DNA from: Adenophora triphylla var. japonica
Lineage: Eukaryota > Streptophyta > Magnoliopsida > Asterales > Campanulaceae
Reading direction: 5' to 3'
Assembly: GCA_022495995.1 (NCBI GenBank)
Contig: JAFEMH010002577.1
Span: 265,661 to 329,660 of the forward strand
Length of the DNA: 64,000 bases
Of the stretch, positions 36,158 through 46,648 are shown in pieces. Both the position numbers and the translations under genes were made by a program. Position 1 is the first letter of the stretch. Every line of letters starts with the position of its first letter. The notes beneath the pieces are model-generated. The model did no database searches. It saw only the letters and a list, made by a program, of their open reading frames with translations, and had not been told where the DNA came from.

Positions 36158-36734
36158 GTATATTGATAGCAGTGGAGTGAGTGGAACGATTCCTCAAGAA
36201 CTGTCAAATCTGAAATCCCTCATCACTCTGTAAATATCTCTTCTTCTCGAAATAGACACCTTCAGATCACTAATTTAACGAACATGTTGATTCTTATCGT
36301 GATAATCTGAGTATACGGAGTTTCTGCAGGTGGGCATCTGATAATCTGTTTACTGGGAAACTGCCCGAGTTCTTTGGAACTTTTACAACCCTTGAAACCC
36401 TGTAGGCAACCCGAGACGCAATTTTTTTGTTTGTTTTGACTTATAACTGTTTTAGTATTGTCCTAACAGCCTTTTGGAGTAACAGGAGGCTCGAAGGAAC
36501 AACTCTTGAAGGTCCGATTCCTAAAAGTTATGGTGCTCTAACAAAACTCAATGATCTGTAAGATGCCTCACACTTCCTATAATACTTCCATTACTTCAAC
36601 ATCGAGCAATTTCAGTAAAGTAGATTCATTCTTTTCGTGTTGTTTAGGAGAATTGGTGATCTCAGTAAAGAAGATTCGTCTCTTGGTTTCTTGGTTAACT
36701 TGACAAGTCTAATATGTTCGAATTGCAAAACAAG
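36158..36734 (+). pseudogene. Captured LRR receptor-kinase exons
   Basis: There are four exons with intact GT-AG borders: 36158..36229, 36330..36401, 36486..36557 (each exactly 72 bp, one leucine-rich repeat per exon) and 36648..36734. They read YIDSSGVSGTIPQELSNL, NLFTGKLPEFFGTFTTL, RLEGTTLEGPIPKSYGAL and RIGDLSKEDSSLGFLVNL. This is the pattern of the extracellular LRRs of the At1g56130/At1g56140-type receptor kinases (LRR VIII-2). No signal peptide or kinase is present. Confidence 0.8.
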
Positions 36735-36851
36735 GTCAGTTTTCTCCCTACAGAGATACTCTGGGCAGTCATCAAGTGTTGTGCAATTATTTTTCCATAT
36801 GTCTCTGTGTTTTTCCTTGCTCTCTTAAACCACATAGCTCCTTTCCTTTAG

Positions 36852-36992
36852 GTACTGGGACTTGAGACAACAAACTCCAGTGCATACTCAACAACTTGCT
36901 GAGTGCTGTTATACACTTTCAGTGAGACATCCTCTGATGGTTGTTGGCACAGCAGATAAAATCTTATAGTGTTCAACTTGCAGAACCCTCAG
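36852..36992 (+). pseudogene. RAE1: Captured RAE1 exon (later WD repeat)
   Basis: The exon reads YWDLRQQTPVHTQQL and LSVRHPLMVVGTADK, typical of a middle RAE1 repeat, then loses one base so that the following residues shift and meet a TAG. Splice borders are intact. The exons between this and the 35,491 piece in a real RAE1 gene are missing and are replaced by the LRR fragment. Confidence 0.82.
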
Positions 36993-38086
36993 GTACTGTT
37001 GTACTGACTCTTTAACTACAATGTATGGCCAAATCTGGCGTATCTAGTCACTGAATAAAAGTTAACTGCATGCACTGAACTCCATTCCTTCTATTGAACA
37101 AAGAATACATGAAATGGAGTCTGTGGGATGAACAATTGCAGGAAGGATATTTTTGTTGAGGAATTATTTCCCGCAGAAAGGGAGTAAGCTTTTCTTTCAT
37201 AATACCCATAATACTTCCTTATGCAATATGTTAATTATTCTAGCTAATGAATTCCGTTACTTTGGCAGGTAAGCCACATCGAAAAAGGAACCAATCCATC
37301 ATCCCTGAATGAAATTTATTTCACCGGAAACTACCTTGCCACAGGTTAGACTCACTTTCTTTCTCTCTTTTTTTTTTTTTTTTTTTTTTGGTAAATTTAC
37401 ATTATTTTTAAAACCATTTTTCGGATGATTTCTTGCAGGATCTTTTTCTCGTTCTGCTGTTAACTTCATGGCTGGTTGTAATACAGCAGTATCTAATATT
37501 GTGATGTCTATGGTTGTTTTACTAACTATATACGTAATTACCCCATTATTTAAGTATACGCCAAATGCCATACTCGCTTCCATCATCATATCAGTCGTGG
37601 TGGGGCTCATCGACTTTGATGCAGCCATTCTCATCTGGAAAATCGATAAACTTGATTTTATAGCTTGTATGGGAGCCTTTTTTGGTGTGGTTTTTGTTTC
37701 TGTTGAAATTGGCCTCTTAATAGCGGTAAGAATTGCAGCTCAGTTTTATTTATATGTGTGTTTATATGTATCATTTTTTGTTATTTTTTTAATGAATATT
37801 TGATCTGATAAAACCAGGTCTCGCGAAATTCTCTTACAAGTAACAAGGCCTCGGACTGCAGTACTTGGGAAGATCTCAAGGACCAGTGTATACAGAAACA
37901 CACTGCAATACCCTGATGCAACTAAGGTTCCCGGAGTTCTGATTGTCAGAGTTGACTCTGCTATCTATTTCTCCAATTCCAACTATATCAAGGAGAGGTA
38001 TAATAATTCGCTCTTTTTTATTCTTCACAGTCATTGGAAATACACTCCGTAGAGTATTTCAAATATAGTGTACGGAGTAGTATATA

Positions 38087-38317
38087 CTCCCTCCATCCCA
38101 TTACAAAAATCACAAAATGGGTTTTGTACAAAAATTAAGTGTATAGTGGAGCAAGTGTAGTATGAAAAGTGGGGTAGGGACTAATAAGTTGATAGATGAT
38201 TATGACAAGTGGGCCCCATGAATAAAAAAGTATTAAAAAAATTTCTTTTTGGGCTTCCCTTTTGTAATAGTACATCAAAATGGGGCTTTAGTGCCTTTTG
38301 TAATAGGTCGGAGGGAG
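38087..38317. mobile_element. Stowaway-like MITE in captured SULTR intron
   Basis: Ends ctccctccatcccattacaa and the inverse ctccctccgacctattacaa, flanked by TA/TA, 231 bp. Confidence 0.85.
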
Positions 38318-38461
38318 TATATCTTACACTTCATTATATTTCATCGTTTTTGCAGGATTTTGAGATGGCTAACTGAGGAGGAAGAAGCATTGAAAGAACA
38401 TAATCAACCTAGCATCCAATATTTGATAGTCGAAATGTCACGTAAGCCGCATTTTCAACTA

Positions 38462-38572
38462 CTCCCTCCGTTTCCTCTGTCCTAAAATGAATGTCCAATT
38501 TTTATTTTCAAATTTGCGCTTGAACAAGAGCAAAGTTGAAATTTTTTGGACATCATTTTGGGAGGAGGAGGG
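38462..38572. mobile_element. Short Stowaway foldback MITE
   Basis: The hairpin pairs ctccctccgtttcctctgtc...aaaatgaatgtccaa with ttttggacatcattttggga. The left flank is TA. It is the same subfamily as 20,210-20,302 and lies just downstream of the SULTR exon ending 38,441. Confidence 0.7.
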
Positions 38573-38585
38573 CGCATATCTTGTG

Positions 38586-38848
38586 CTTCCTCCTTCCCTT
38601 TCATATTGGTCACATTTTCTTTTTTTTCTGCCACATTTCTTTGTGGCCACTTACAAAACCCAATGCACATTAATGGCTCACTTTCCTATTACATCCCTAC
38701 CTGATAAAGAAAATTACAATCTTTCACCTTCACAATATTAAGTAAAGCAAGGGTATATATGTAAAATGTTAAGTTAAAGAAATCATCTATTATACTTTGT
38801 TAATCCTAGAGCTTTTGTCTAGTGGCCAAAAAAGTGGGACGAAGGGAG
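38586..38848. mobile_element. Stowaway-like MITE
   Basis: Ends cttcctccttccctttcata and ...aaaagtgggacgaagggag, then TA. The arms include ttggtcacattttctttttt against aaaaaagtgg..gccaaa. It is the third MITE in the same captured intron. Confidence 0.6.
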
Positions 38849-39063
38849 TATTTTCTTTCATTATATATTTTCCATGATTTTTCAGTTAGAAAGATTCAAT
38901 CTTGATTCAACTGCTTGTTTATTTAACTGATATTTGCAGCTGTTAATGATATAGACACGAGTGACATTCATGCTTTGGAAGAATTATATAGGAATCTCCA
39001 AAAGAGAGATATACAGCTAGTTCTAGCAAATCCTGGGCAAGCTGTGATTGATAAGCTTCATGC

Positions 39064-39231
39064 ATGTTGGTGGCAGTGTTGCTCCTGTTATAGTTTCTAC
39101 ATCTTCTGCACCTCCAGTATCTGCACCTGCTGCTATTGAGGAGATTGATTGATGAAAACAGCAAATCTTGTTGATGATGATATGGGTGATGAACACATGG
39201 GTGATGAGCACTTAGGTGATGATGAAGACTA
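39064..39231 (+). pseudogene. Unassigned low-complexity coding-like tail
   Basis: One frame reads GGSVAPVIVSTSSAPPVSAP then a stop. Another, just after, reads MGDEHMGDEHLGDDED and stop. The Asp/Glu-rich end could be the last exon of the parent CACTA transposase. I am not sure. Confidence 0.3.
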
Positions 39232-39555
39232 GTACAATATATTAAAATATTTTGGTCTCTAGTGGTATTATATTAGGAAGATAACTGTTGATTTCTGTTG
39301 ATCGAATTATGTGACGGAAGATGTCCATTTTTTTGAGTTTATGATGGTGGATGTGGATGCCACTCTTGAACAATTTTAAACCTTGATGTATGCTTTTGAA
39401 AATATTATATATTTACTAGTTATTATTATTTATGTATCAATTAATAGTATTGTTTTGAATATTAATCATCATTATTTTTAGGAGAAAAATATTTTATATA
39501 AATAAGCAGTGAGTTTACGTGATTGCAAAAGCTCTTATATTACATTGATATTTGC

Positions 39556-39775
39556 GATTGCATTTGCCGTCTCCTTTTCAAACCTAAGGCGATTGCATTT
39601 GCCGTCACCTTTTCAAAACCTAAGTCGATTGCATTTGCCGTCTCCTTCTTTAAAACCTAAGGCGATTGCATTTGCCGTCTCCTTTTTCAAAACCTAAGGC
39701 GATTGCATTTACCGTCTCCTTCTTTAAAACCTAAGGCGATTGCATTTGCCGTCTCCTTTGCTGATCTAAGGCGAT
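39556..39775. repeat. CACTA subterminal tandem repeat, 35-37-bp unit
   Basis: Six copies of a unit containing gattgcatttgccgtctcct and aaaacctaaggc start at 39556, 39591, 39627, 39664, 39701 and 39738. Subterminal repeats bind TnpA-type proteins in En/Spm, so these may be the transposase docking array. Confidence 0.85.
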
Positions 39776-40023
39776 TGCAAATGTAATTAAAATAATTAAA
39801 TAAATAAAATTTTAAAAAACTCTTACGCGATGGAAAAAGCAGTCGCGAAAAATAATTGACAAAGGCGACGGCTTTTTTCAGTCACCTTATCTTTTTCGCG
39901 ACAAGGCTTTACGCGATTGCCATTGCGACGGCTTTTCCCGTCGCGTTAGCCTTCCGCGACGGCTTTAAGGGTTTACGCGACGGCTTTTGGCCATCGCGAA
40001 AGACCAGTTTTCTTGTAGTGAAT

Positions 40024-40112
40024 GTAGAACGTGGCATGTGCCCTTAGACAACTTGCATATGACACTGTTGCAAAACTATTTGATGATTCATGGTGGATAG
40101 AGGAATCAACGG
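40024..40112 (+). pseudogene. PIF/Harbinger transposase relic, middle piece
   Basis: The frame reads CALRQLAYDTVAKLFDDSWW, the segment that follows the N-terminal part in HARBI1-like transposases. It lies between the CACTA right end and the Athila left LTR and continues the relic at 34,460-34,710. Confidence 0.72.
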
Positions 40113-40116
40113 GTAT

Positions 40117-41398
40117 TGGTAGGCTTTATCGCAACACCTACAAATTACTACAAGGACTCCTAAAAATGTAGATAGTGAAAGTCCAGAATCGATCTCAGAG
40201 AACAGTATTGCTTACGAACTAGTCACACAAATGGGGGTTTTTGTTTGTTAAATGATTAAAATCCTAAGACGGGAATTAAATTCTAAATTATAAATGATAA
40301 TGTAAAAGAACACTTTGGACAAGCAAAATTATCCCCGTCTATCAGTCAATATCACCGGAATGATTCTTTCTTTCTTTCCCCTAATTACTTGATCACGAGA
40401 TATAAAATCTCTATCTCTTTTTTGATAGTAGTTAATAGCGGCGACACGCTCAACTAAAAATCCTAATTAATAAATAAAACCTAGCCGACACGATCAAGGT
40501 TCTAAATAAAAATTGATGCAATTCTAAGAGATGAAGATCAAGGAATTAATCTATTATTATTTCAAATAGATTTAAAGCCAATTTTACTTTAATCACCATT
40601 CAAGATGACACATACATGAATAACGAAGATGCTACAACGACAACCCTAGTCCGACACGATAAAAGGGAAATCTAGCAATAATCAATTAAAAGGATTAAGG
40701 GATTGATCAATTTCTCAAAACCCTAGAAATTGATTTGAAATAAGAACAAGTAAAATTGCAATTAGGAAAATTAAAAAGAAAGTACCAAACCTCAATTGAT
40801 GTTCAAGACGGTTCAAAAGTTACAAATCCAAAGCAAGGGAGAATTAGCCTTCCATGGAATTCAAAAGCTTGAATATTCTTTAGGAAAAACTAGGGGAAAA
40901 GATGATAAAGAAGAAACCTAAAAAAAATAATGTTTAGGAGTTTTTATACTCCTTCCCTAATAAAACCTAAAAACTAATAATAATAATAATAATAAGAAAA
41001 AGAAAATAAAACAATTTTTAAATCCTCTCCTTCACGTCACTACCAATTTGCCTCGGTCAAAGTGTTACCCTCGGTCAACGCCTCACCTCCTTGGTTCACG
41101 TGAGTCCACAGTAGTTGTTGAAAGTGCAAATTCAATTTCCCAATTACCTATTTTTACTTTGGTCACCAAGCTTCCATCTTTCATTTTGGTCACTGAAGTC
41201 TTCTGCTCTGTTGTTTGATCCCTGAACTTCTGAAAATTACAAATCACTCAAAATATCTCACAATTACAAAGCTTTCCCACAGCTTCACCAATTCATAGTT
41301 CACTCAAAATTACATCAAAACTAATCTAAATTACATTAAAATAATAATAAAATGTCTAGAAAATTAGGGAAATAATGCATACAAAATCCACCACATCA
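40117..41398 (-). repeat. Athila 3' LTR
   Basis: The LTR begins tgatgtggtggattttgtat on the - strand and ends at tggtaggc (+ strand 40117). It follows the polypurine stretch gcgtgggggaattt. It is a copy of 58,895-60,201 with few changes over most of its length but a strongly diverged patch at about 41,205-41,300. Confidence 0.92.
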
Positions 41399-41411
41399 AA
41401 TTCCCCCACGC
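41399..41411 (-). promoter_or_regulatory. Athila polypurine tract
   Basis: On the - strand gcgtgggggaattt abuts the 3' LTR. It is the expected plus-strand primer. It follows an 820-bp non-coding region (41,412-42,233) with no feature besides ct/tt-rich tracts around 42,000-42,100. Confidence 0.75.
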
Positions 41412-42233
41412 TTAGACCATTACTCGTCCCTGAGTAATATCCTAACCCCACTCTAAGCACCGGTCTAATCAGCGTAGCATGGGAGGAAAATGATCCCTAA
41501 TCTTCTCTAAACCTCCAACTCAAAAGTCAACAACTCAAACACTCACTCAATGTACTCGGAGAATGGAACTCCGCTCCTTATCACTCCAAAAATAATAATG
41601 GAACCAATGGCCTTAGCTTGACCCCAACTCCAAAGATGCAAAAAACGGGACATCCAAGCTAAGGCCCACACATCAAAAAGCCAAGGGGAACTAAAGATGT
41701 CCTAATTTTCCCCCACGCTTATCTCACACTACAATCCCCCTCAAAAAATAAAGTCAATGCCCAAGCAAAGACTTACCTCGTGAAATACGTCAACCCCCCT
41801 TATATCACCACAAGAGAAACGAGGATTTTCTATCTTACCGCCTCTAACCGAGCCTCCTACACCAAATATGAACATCCTAACCCGAGACTCCTAACCACCC
41901 TTATTACTCCAACATCGGTGATATAAATGATAGAAAGTATTTCACTCACTCACCTTTTGCCTAGGTGCCGTTTCCGGTTTTCACCTAGCCACTCGTTTTT
42001 TTTTTTCATTTTTTCAATATTTTTTTTTACACACTCTCTCCTTTTGCCTAAGTGCCCTCTCGGGTTTTCACTTAGCCTCTCTCTCTCTCTCTTTTTTTTT
42101 TTTTTTATAAGAAAGCAAAACAGCATATACAACAACAAACATACACCCCACCCCCTCACTAAATCATGCATAGTCCCATATGCATCACAAAAGAATAAAA
42201 TAAGTAAGACAGGGGTAGGGCTACCTCTCGGCA

Positions 42234-43469
42234 CTACTGTGGCGGCCTGAAATGATAGTCCCACGGACCATGCGGACTGGAGCTGCTCTCTGGAAATGGC
42301 CACCTCTGCCATCTCCCGTCGTCATGTTGTGGTGACATGCGCACCATATAATCGTGAAGCTGCTCCTGCCGATCCATAGTAATGGCAAACTGCATATCCA
42401 TACGAGCCATAAAACGATCCACGTCACTACCACCAAGACTCGCAGCCCCAGAACCAACGCCCTCAGCATCCTCCATATAATCATCATCATCATCATCGTC
42501 GTCGTCCTCCTCAACATATTCCGCTTCTTCCTCCACCTGCTCTTCAACAATTCTAACGTTCATTCCTCTAACCTCCCTCTTATTGCTTTCCAGAGAGTCT
42601 CGAGATATGGGCCTAATTATCTTCACCTTCTCACCCCCAAAGCTCCACTGAACCCCCGCAGCTTTTACCAACCCGGAAATCAATGATGGGTACGGAAATC
42701 CATTTCGCTTACTCTCTCCCATAGCTTGCATATTATCAGAAATGATGTGCCCCAAAGAAATATTTCCCCCGTTGATAATCAAATGAATCAATACTGCATG
42801 CTTCCATGGAACTTTTACATGCTGCGTTGTCGGAAGGATCCTATAGTATACAAATTTATTCACTCCCTTTGCCACTATGTTAAACTGTGTCTCCTTCACA
42901 TACTTGGGCGAACCATCCGGGTCGTTAGTCCATTGGAGTCGGTTACCCTCCAACGTCCTAACCACATCAGCAAAATATACCCGCCAATCCCCAGTTGTTG
43001 CTTTAAAATACTCACATTCCTCCAGTTTCACTCTAGGGAGCCCGTAGAATTTATTAATATCCTCACTCCTGAATTTAATCGTCTTACCCCTCACAAAAGA
43101 ATGCTCTCGGTCCATGGGGATTTTATTCATATTTGAGTAAAATTCCTTCACAATCAAACCATTACCCTCCTCAATAGGCTCGTCACAAAATTGTTTCCAC
43201 TTTCGAGTCCCAAACTTAGATGTAAGCCCGAATGATAAAATGTTAAATTGCCTCTCCGCAATTATGGCTCTATCAGAATGGAAATAAAAGTAGTTTTGAG
43301 ACATGTAATAATTAAACCTCGAGGAATCATGGGTATCCTCGCAACGCAAAAATGATCCGGGGGGAAGGGGAGGAACACTAGATGAACTCTCATCAACCCT
43401 TTGCTTTTTCTTACTTCCCTTTTTCGATTGCTCTTTCGTTTTACCCATTATAAATTCAAGCACAATCAA
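42234..43469 (-). CDS. Env-position ORF of Athila (plant transposon protein family)
   Basis: An unbroken 411-codon frame follows integrase in the same sense. A second Met at codon 9 (MGKTKEQSKKGSKKKQR) may be the real start. It has a basic N-terminus, an aromatic globular middle (YYMSQNYFYFHSDRAIIAER; FVRGKTIKFRSEDINKFYGL) and an acidic run of nine Asp near residue 325. The middle resembles the putative plant transposon protein domain common in Athila-group elements. I see no signal peptide and no convincing transmembrane helix, so calling it an envelope protein is positional only. Confidence 0.75.
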   Translation of the reverse strand: MIVLEFIMGKTKEQSKKGSKKKQRVDESSSSVPPLPPGSFLRCEDTHDSSRFNYYMSQNYFYFHSDRAIIAERQFNILSFGLTSKFGTRKWKQFCDEPIEEGNGLIVKEFYSNMNKIPMDREHSFVRGKTIKFRSEDINKFYGLPRVKLEECEYFKATTGDWRVYFADVVRTLEGNRLQWTNDPDGSPKYVKETQFNIVAKGVNKFVYYRILPTTQHVKVPWKHAVLIHLIINGGNISLGHIISDNMQAMGESKRNGFPYPSLISGLVKAAGVQWSFGGEKVKIIRPISRDSLESNKREVRGMNVRIVEEQVEEEAEYVEEDDDDDDDDDYMEDAEGVGSGAASLGGSDVDRFMARMDMQFAITMDRQEQLHDYMVRMSPQHDDGRWQRWPFPESSSSPHGPWDYHFRPPQ

Positions 43470-44583
43470 GTCAAAGCAACAAAACCCAACTACTCAATCA
43501 AAAGGGAAACTTCAAAGATAACAGAGAGAGAAGGTAGATTTGAACCTTTCAAAATTCTGGAAAAATCTCACCGGAGACTTCAAAACTTCGCCGGAAAATT
43601 CAACCCTCCCCGGAATCTGCAAACTTGTCGCCGGAATTCTCAAGGGTTGGAGAAGAAACTGCCCGAAACTGAACAATTATCGGCTAATCTGAAGGTTTAG
43701 GGTGAGAGGAAAGATTTTTGTGGAGGAATGGTGGTGGGATTTGGGTGGAATAGGGATGACTCGCCGGATTTTATGGGGAGATTGGCCGGAATTTAGAGAA
43801 GGAATAGAGAGAGGGTAGAGAGAATTCTGATGGGTGTTGTTGTTTATGAGGGAACGACGACCCAAAACAATTTAATACCTTGACCCAATTTCAATCACCC
43901 GACCCACTCCGTTTCTCATTTGGACCCAACACAAACCTGGACAAACCGACCCGTTTCCACAGCTGCCGGGCTCGCCAGGCGGGCGCTTGAATGATCTTGA
44001 GGCGGCCGCTTAATTGGCCGAGGCTTGGGGTTGGCTGTGAGGGGATTGAGGCGAGCGCACGGGAGCATACGAGGCGGCCGCATCAATGCCAGGAACTCGG
44101 CCACAATTTCTTTCAACGCGAGGCGGCCGCATGACGATAACGAGGCGCACGCCTGAAATGCCGTGGGTTTGGCTTGGATTCTTGGCCTATGAGGCGGGCG
44201 CAAGGACTATAGTGGGGCGGGCGCCTTATACTCCTTCGTGCTGCTTTTTTTTTTTGAAATAGGAGTATAGGCCCCAGGCATTTTTTTTTTTTTAAACAAT
44301 AAAGAAATAGGCCCAGGCTGATTTTGCTTCTCCTCCTTGCTTTTCCTTTTCCTGCACAACACCATAAAACAAAAACCCTTCAGTAGCACCTATTTTAGAC
44401 ATGAATAAAAATTTGCAAAAATTAAAAACGAAATGTACAAAATGACTAATAACAAAAGAAATTAAATCCCGGGTTGCCTCCCGGTTAGCCGCCCTTCTTT
44501 AACGTCTTTAGCTAGACCAAATGCCGGGTAAGCCCCCGGCTAGCATCAAATTTTAAGTCTTTGACAAGACTCAGAAATACGGT
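43470..44583 (-). other. Athila spacer with GC-rich motif array
   Basis: Non-coding on the element's strand. Positions 43,975-44,225 hold at least six copies of a gaggcggccgc / gaggcgggcgc motif. T-runs lie at 44,245-44,295. At 44,468-44,560 is a cccgggttgcctcccgg phrase of the kind often seen upstream of this ORF in Athila-like elements. Confidence 0.6.
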
Positions 44584-46614
44584 CTACTCATAATTAGGAT
44601 TTTGGAGATAATGCACCTCCATATCCTCATTTATTCCCACGCCATCATGATACATTTTTAGGCGTTGACCATTTACCTTTAAAACTTTGTCTCCGGAGAG
44701 ACTACCAATCTCAACCGCACCATGCAGATATACCTCCCTCACAATAAAAGGTCCGGTCCACCGCGACCTTAGCTTTCCGAGAAACAACCGGAGACGGGAA
44801 TCAAATAAAAGGACTTTTTGACCAACCTTAAAGTCCTTTCTAATGATCAATTTATCGTGCCAAATCTTCGCTCGCTCCTTATAAAGGAGGTTATTCTCAT
44901 ACGCATCCCTCCTAATCTCATCCAATTCACTCAAGTGTAATTTTCGCTCCTCACCGGAACCCTCCAAGTTCAAATTGAACTTTTTGATCGCCCAATAGGC
45001 TTTGTGTTCAAGCTCAACCGACAAATGACAAGGTTTACCAAACACCAACCGATATGGTGACATACCAATTGGTGTCTTGTATGCAGTCCGGTAAGCCCAT
45101 AACACATCATCAAGCCTTTGACTCCAATCCTTTCTATTCGGGTTCACAGTTTTTTCAAGGATGGATTTTATTTCTCTGTTGGATACCTCGGCTTGGCCAT
45201 TTGTTTGGGGGTGATAAGCAGTCAACACCTTATGGGTGATATGATATTTCTTGACTAACGCTTCGACTGTTTTATTGCAAAAGTGTGTCCCCCTATCACT
45301 AATAATGGCCCTTGGCATCCCAAACTGACACAACACGTTGCTCCTAAGGAAGTTGACCACCACTTTAGAATCATCAGTGCGGGTAGGGATGGCTTCCACC
45401 CATTTGGACACATAGTCAACCGCCAACAAGATGTATAAGAATCCAAATGAATTGGGAAAAGGACCCATAAAGTCGATTCCCCAAACGTCAAAAATCTCAC
45501 AATTTAAGATATAATGTTGTGGCATCTCATCACGGCGACCAATATTACCAACCCTTTGGCACCTATCACATGCCTGACAAAAAGTGGCCGCATCCCGGAA
45601 CAAAGTTGGCCAAAAGAAACCACACTCCAAAACTTTCCTAGCTGTCTTTTTCACACCAAAATGACCACCACACGCATGCTCATGACATAATTTAAGAATA
45701 GAGGACACCTCACTATCGGGAATACACCTCCGAATGACTTGGTCGGCACAATGCCTCCACAAGTTGGGCTCATCCCACACATAATACTTGGCATCACTAC
45801 GGACTTTGTCTCTTTGAGATTTTGACATCCCCGGAGGGAATTTATTAGAGACAAGAAAATTTACCAAGTCCGCATACCAAGGAGCAGCTGAATTAATTGC
45901 CCAAAGAACCTCATCAGGAAACTCACCCCGGATTGGGGCTTGTTTATAAGGCTTGTCCTCCTCCATAACAAGGCGACTCAAATGATCGACAACTAAATTT
46001 TCAGCCCCCTTTTTGTCCTTTACCTCTATATCAAACTCACTCAACAAGAGAATCCATCGAATGAGTCTTGGTTTAGCCTCTTTTTTAGACATCAAGTACT
46101 TGAGAGCAGCGTGATCGGTGTAAACAATGACTTTAGTGCCCAACAAGTAAGACCTAAATTTCTCTAGTGCAAAGACTACTGCCAACATCTCTTTTTCCGT
46201 AGTGGAGTAATTTCTTTGTGCCCCATTCAAGGTCATAGACGCATAGTAAATCACATGCGAGGCACGCTCCACTTTTTGACCCAAAACAGCCCCCACAGCA
46301 TAATCACTCGCATCACACATGATCTCAAAGGGACGAGACCAATCGGGTGCTTGAATAATGGGGGTGGTTGTCAACCTAGACTTCAATTCATTGAAAGATT
46401 GCTTGCAATTATCATCAAAATTAAAATCAACCTCTTTTTGCAACAGAGTGCATAGAGGTGAAGCAATCTTTGAAAAATCCTTTATAAACCTCCGGTAAAA
46501 CCCGGCATGACCAAGAAATGACCGGACTTCACGCACGTTGGTGGGGGTAAGGAAGTGAAGAAATGACATCAATCTTAGCTTTGTCAACTTCAATACCCCT
46601 TTTTGACACAACAT
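44584..46614 (-). pseudogene. Athila pol, RNase H and integrase part
   Basis: A 676-codon frame. It opens with the end of RT ([20 protein letters not shown]), then RNase H ([24 protein letters not shown]), the integrase zinc finger ([18 protein letters not shown]), the DDE core ([36 protein letters not shown]) and a C-terminal domain ([10 protein letters not shown]). All catalytic residues are visible. It is out of frame with the upstream RT: one shift at about 46,535-46,550 and a TGA at 46,649-46,651 separate them. Confidence 0.9.
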
Positions 46615-46648
46615 GACCTAACACGATGCCTTGCTCGACCATAAAATG

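Larger units (their letters stand above)
37269..39063 (+). pseudogene. Captured sulfate transporter (SULTR) fragment with STAS domain
   Basis: The exons are 37269..37344, 37439..37725, 37818..37997, 38356..38441 and 38940..about 39063. They give the HIEKGTNPSSLNEIYFTG loop, TGSFSRSAVNFMAGCNTAV and later membrane helices, the linker VTRPRTAVLGKISRTSVYRN, and the STAS core (DSAIYFSNSNYIKER; IQYLIVEMS; VNDIDTSDIHALEEL; RDIQLVLANPG). These are features of plant SULTR H+/sulfate symporters. The N-terminal helices are missing. The exon 37269-37344 appears fused across a deletion in phase (NYLATG). A short deletion near 37,824 breaks the frame. Three MITEs sit in the introns. Confidence 0.85.
34711..40020. 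mobile_element. CACTA (En/Spm) element carrying captured host genes
   Basis: It starts cactacaagaaaactggtct and ends with the inverse. The terminal inverted repeat is exact over 28 bp. The 3-bp TSD aat is at 34708-34710 and 40021-40023. Subterminal DNA repeats gcgattgc/gcgacggc words at both ends, typical of CACTA. It is 5,310 bp long. No TnpD-type transposase is recognisable, so it needs one in trans. The interior is made of spliced fragments of RAE1, an LRR receptor kinase and SULTR (listed below), plus three MITEs, all in + orientation for the host fragments. Confidence 0.93.

Noticed and set aside
43916..44203. 95-codon - strand frame rich in Arg/Pro
   Set aside because: Generated by the gaggcggccgc motif array in the Athila spacer. 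No domain.
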